Shown here: positions 16,253 through 17,880 of the stretch, in pieces | How the letters are laid out: each line of letters opens with the position of its first letter | How positions within the stretch are numbered: the stretch's first letter is position 1 | Origin: JBBDXA01 sp040902585 | GTDB lineage: Bacteria; Planctomycetota; Phycisphaerae; Phycisphaerales; Phycisphaeraceae | DNA length: 17,880 nt | Reading direction: 5' to 3' | Assembly: GCA_040902585.1 (NCBI GenBank) | Contig: JBBDXA010000194.1 | Coordinates: 1 to 17,880 of the forward strand | The notes under the pieces: model-generated | The model's database searches: none | What the model was told of the DNA's origin: nothing | Seen by the model: the letters and a program-made list of their open reading frames with translations, nothing else | Program-made: the position numbers and the translations under genes

Positions 16253-17206
16253 ATGGCGAGCGACGGGAAATCACGACGGCAACGTGGCACACTCTTGGGG
16301 CTTGCTATCGGCGATGCCCTTGGTGCCGCCGTCGAGTTCCGTCCGCCCGGTTCCTTTGAGCCCGTGACCGGCTTCCGCGCCGGTGGTCCGCACGGCCTCA
16401 ATCCCGGCGAGTGGACTGACGACACGTCCATGGCATTGGCGCTCGCTGACAGCATCGTGACCGTCGGGTGGGACTTGAACGACCAGGCCAGGCGGTACGT
16501 TGATTGGTGGCAGCGCGGCAAGTACTCGGTGAACGGCGTGTGCTTCGACATCGGCATCACGACTCGCGCCGCGCTGAGCACCTTCGTTCGGTCGGGCGAT
16601 ACTCGCAGCTCGGCCAGCAGCCATGAGCGAGCGAGTGGCAACGGCTCCATCATGCGGCTTGCGCCGGTGCCGATCGCTTTCGGCAATCTGTATCCCACTC
16701 GGATCGAAGTGCTTTCACGTCTCGCCGCCGAATCCAGTCTCCCCACGCATGCGAGCCCGCAATGCCTGTCGGCATGTCGCTACATGGCCCTCGTTCTCGC
16801 GGCGTTGATGGCCGGTGAATCACGCGATGAGGTTCTTGCGCCGGATTGGCCCGCGTTGGATGTGCTTCGGAAGGTCGAGCCGCTGCACCCGGCCATCGAC
16901 GAAGTTGCCAGCGGAAGTTTCCGCCGGCGAAAGCCACCGGAGATACGCGGATCAGGCTACGTGGTTCACAGTCTGGAGGCGGCACTGTGGGCGTTTCATG
17001 ATGCCGCAGATTGTCGCGAGGCAGTCCTGCGAGCAGTGAACCTTGGCGACGATGCGGACACGACCGGCGCGGTGTGCGGGCAGTTTGCCGGAGCCTGCTG
17101 GGGCACAGAGGGTATTCCGGTTGAATGGCGCGAAGGCGTTGCCCAAGGTGACATGCTGGCTGCCGTTGCCGACACCCTTGTTTCCGCAGGAGGGAGCAAT
17201 ACGTGA
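16253..17206 (+). CDS. ADP-ribosylglycohydrolase family protein (DraG-like)
   Basis: The ATG at 16253 has GGAG (16240-16243) 9 bases upstream; the GTG at 16238 is less well supported. The protein has 317 residues. The family signatures are complete: N-terminal GLAIGDALGAAVEF; metal-binding GEWTDDTSM (Thr-Asp-Asp at 55-57); GNGSIMRLAPVP; and C-terminal NLGDDADTTGA with the DxDT metal ligands (266-271). These di-metal hydrolases remove ADP-ribose from proteins or nucleic acids in the cytoplasm. The length is normal and no catalytic residue appears missing. It begins 55 bases after the nuclease gene and its stop overlaps the start of a HEPN-like gene. In a defence setting it may reverse, or act as antidote to, an ADP-ribosylating or RNA-targeting effector. 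The enzyme class is sure; the substrate is unknown. Confidence 0.92.
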   Translation: MASDGKSRRQRGTLLGLAIGDALGAAVEFRPPGSFEPVTGFRAGGPHGLNPGEWTDDTSMALALADSIVTVGWDLNDQARRYVDWWQRGKYSVNGVCFDIGITTRAALSTFVRSGDTRSSASSHERASGNGSIMRLAPVPIAFGNLYPTRIEVLSRLAAESSLPTHASPQCLSACRYMALVLAALMAGESRDEVLAPDWPALDVLRKVEPLHPAIDEVASGSFRRRKPPEIRGSGYVVHSLEAALWAFHDAADCREAVLRAVNLGDDADTTGAVCGQFAGACWGTEGIPVEWREGVAQGDMLAAVADTLVSAGGSNT

Positions 17207-17862
17207 ACGTCCACGAACTCCGTCGCCTTTGGAAGCCGATCAAAGATCGCCTCGCCGCCCAGCGGGATGGCCATCCAACCAATATCAGGTTTCACCGGGT
17301 GTGCAGCTGGCTTCAGCGTGTGGAATTGATCGAAGGCGATCAGGACCTGGACGTGGCACTGACCTGCCGATGGATTGCGTTCAACGCCATGTATGGACAA
17401 TGGAATGAGCAGGCTCAGGAGCCAGGACCCGACCGAGAATGCTGGCGACGATTCATGGATCGAATATTGAAGCTCGACAGCGGCCAGCAGATTGAATCAG
17501 TTCTCATCGAGCACAAGAAGCTGGTCATCGCGATCATGGACGACAACTTTCTGGGCTCATATTTCTGGCGTGACCCTACGAAGGAAAGAGCCTTTCAGAC
17601 ATCGAAAGACCGTCGGCAGGCAGCCTCCTGGTACATCGAACGTCGATGGGCTTTGATTCTGGAAGCCCTGTTGGATCGAATCTATTTCATGCGATGCCAA
17701 TTGATACACGGTGCGGCAACCTTTGGCAGCAAACTGAACCGCACATCATTGCGGCGATGCTCGACAATGCTCGGGCTCCTTCTTCCAGCGACCATTCTTG
17801 TCATCATCAATTGCGGAGCAGATGAGGACTGGGGTCCAATGTGTTATCCGCCAGTCACATGA
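17203..17862 (+). CDS. HEPN-like protein coupled to the ADP-ribosylglycohydrolase
   Basis: The GTG at 17203 overlaps the previous stop (GTGA) and follows a strong Shine-Dalgarno AGGAGGG (17188-17194, 8-base spacing). The product has 219 residues and is helix-rich. The key segment is RIYFMRCQLIHGAA, containing Arg164-x4-His169 followed by Gly. This is the HEPN ribonuclease signature, usually R-N-x-L-x-H-G, here with Cys in the Asn position. It is followed by a long hydrophobic helix (LLLPATILVII) that probably packs in the dimer core rather than crossing a membrane. An earlier helical block (RWIAFNAMYGQW, 56-67) also resembles HEPN-family proteins. Tight coupling suggests a two-gene unit with the hydrolase, possibly an RNA-cleaving effector and its partner. 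The HEPN call rests on this motif and helicity; RNase activity is inferred. Confidence 0.75.
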   Translation: MNVHELRRLWKPIKDRLAAQRDGHPTNIRFHRVCSWLQRVELIEGDQDLDVALTCRWIAFNAMYGQWNEQAQEPGPDRECWRRFMDRILKLDSGQQIESVLIEHKKLVIAIMDDNFLGSYFWRDPTKERAFQTSKDRRQAASWYIERRWALILEALLDRIYFMRCQLIHGAATFGSKLNRTSLRRCSTMLGLLLPATILVIINCGADEDWGPMCYPPVT

Positions 17863-17880
17863 TGGCGCGGTTCTCGATGA

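Noticed and set aside
15985..16746. Reverse-strand open frame (253 codons) across the nuclease and hydrolase genes
   Set aside because: It runs antisense to two genes with complete catalytic motifs and shows no recognisable protein features.
17859..17880. Possible start of a next gene (ATGATGG overlapping the last stop)
   Set aside because: Only seven codons are in view and no convincing Shine-Dalgarno sequence precedes them, so it cannot be supported.

Overview
The window is a GC-rich stretch (by eye in the high fifties percent) in which every supported gene lies on the + strand. Spacing is tight, overlaps are short, and several starts are GTG or TTG behind clear Shine-Dalgarno sequences. 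This fits a bacterial defence island. No rRNA, tRNA or housekeeping gene is present to fix the taxonomy. A Planctomycetota-like or other high-GC environmental bacterium is possible, but that is only an impression.

Region 1 (1-5701) is the middle or end of a BREX type 3-like operon. It holds the 3' part of a DUF1156/COG1743 adenine-specific DNA methylase (PglXI-like, cut by the window edge), a 170-residue protein I do not recognise, and a SNF2-family helicase (BrxHII-like). The pglZ and brxA genes that I would expect after brxHII are not found. Region 2 (5702-7979) starts with a 200-base gap that carries three tight inverted repeats. It is followed by a reverse transcriptase of the Abi/UG (DRT) kind, with a long helical C-terminal half and a possible HEPN-type Rx6H motif. 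Region 3 (7980-8365) is mostly non-coding, with one short doubtful reading frame and a perfect 6+6 palindrome.

Region 4 (8366-15183) is a three-gene operon: a DUF6361-like protein, a double-HKD phospholipase-D-type nuclease, and a 1102-residue SNF2/DExH helicase whose TTG start overlaps the nuclease stop codon. This looks like a complete helicase plus nuclease restriction-type module. Region 5 (15184-17862) opens with a second copy of the same palindrome type. It then carries a Cas4/RecB-like PD-(D/E)XK iron-sulphur nuclease, an ADP-ribosylglycohydrolase and, overlapping its stop, a HEPN-like protein.

Taken together, the window stacks several probable anti-phage layers: methylation-based BREX, an abortive-infection-type reverse transcriptase, a helicase/PLD module, and an ADP-ribosyl hydrolase/HEPN pair. 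The parts that look least described are the reverse transcriptase with its structured leader, the DUF6361-PLD-helicase operon, and the paired palindromes CTGACA-N4-GC-TGTCAG that precede the operon and the nuclease gene at similar distances. All functional statements come from reading motifs by eye; no database search was run.
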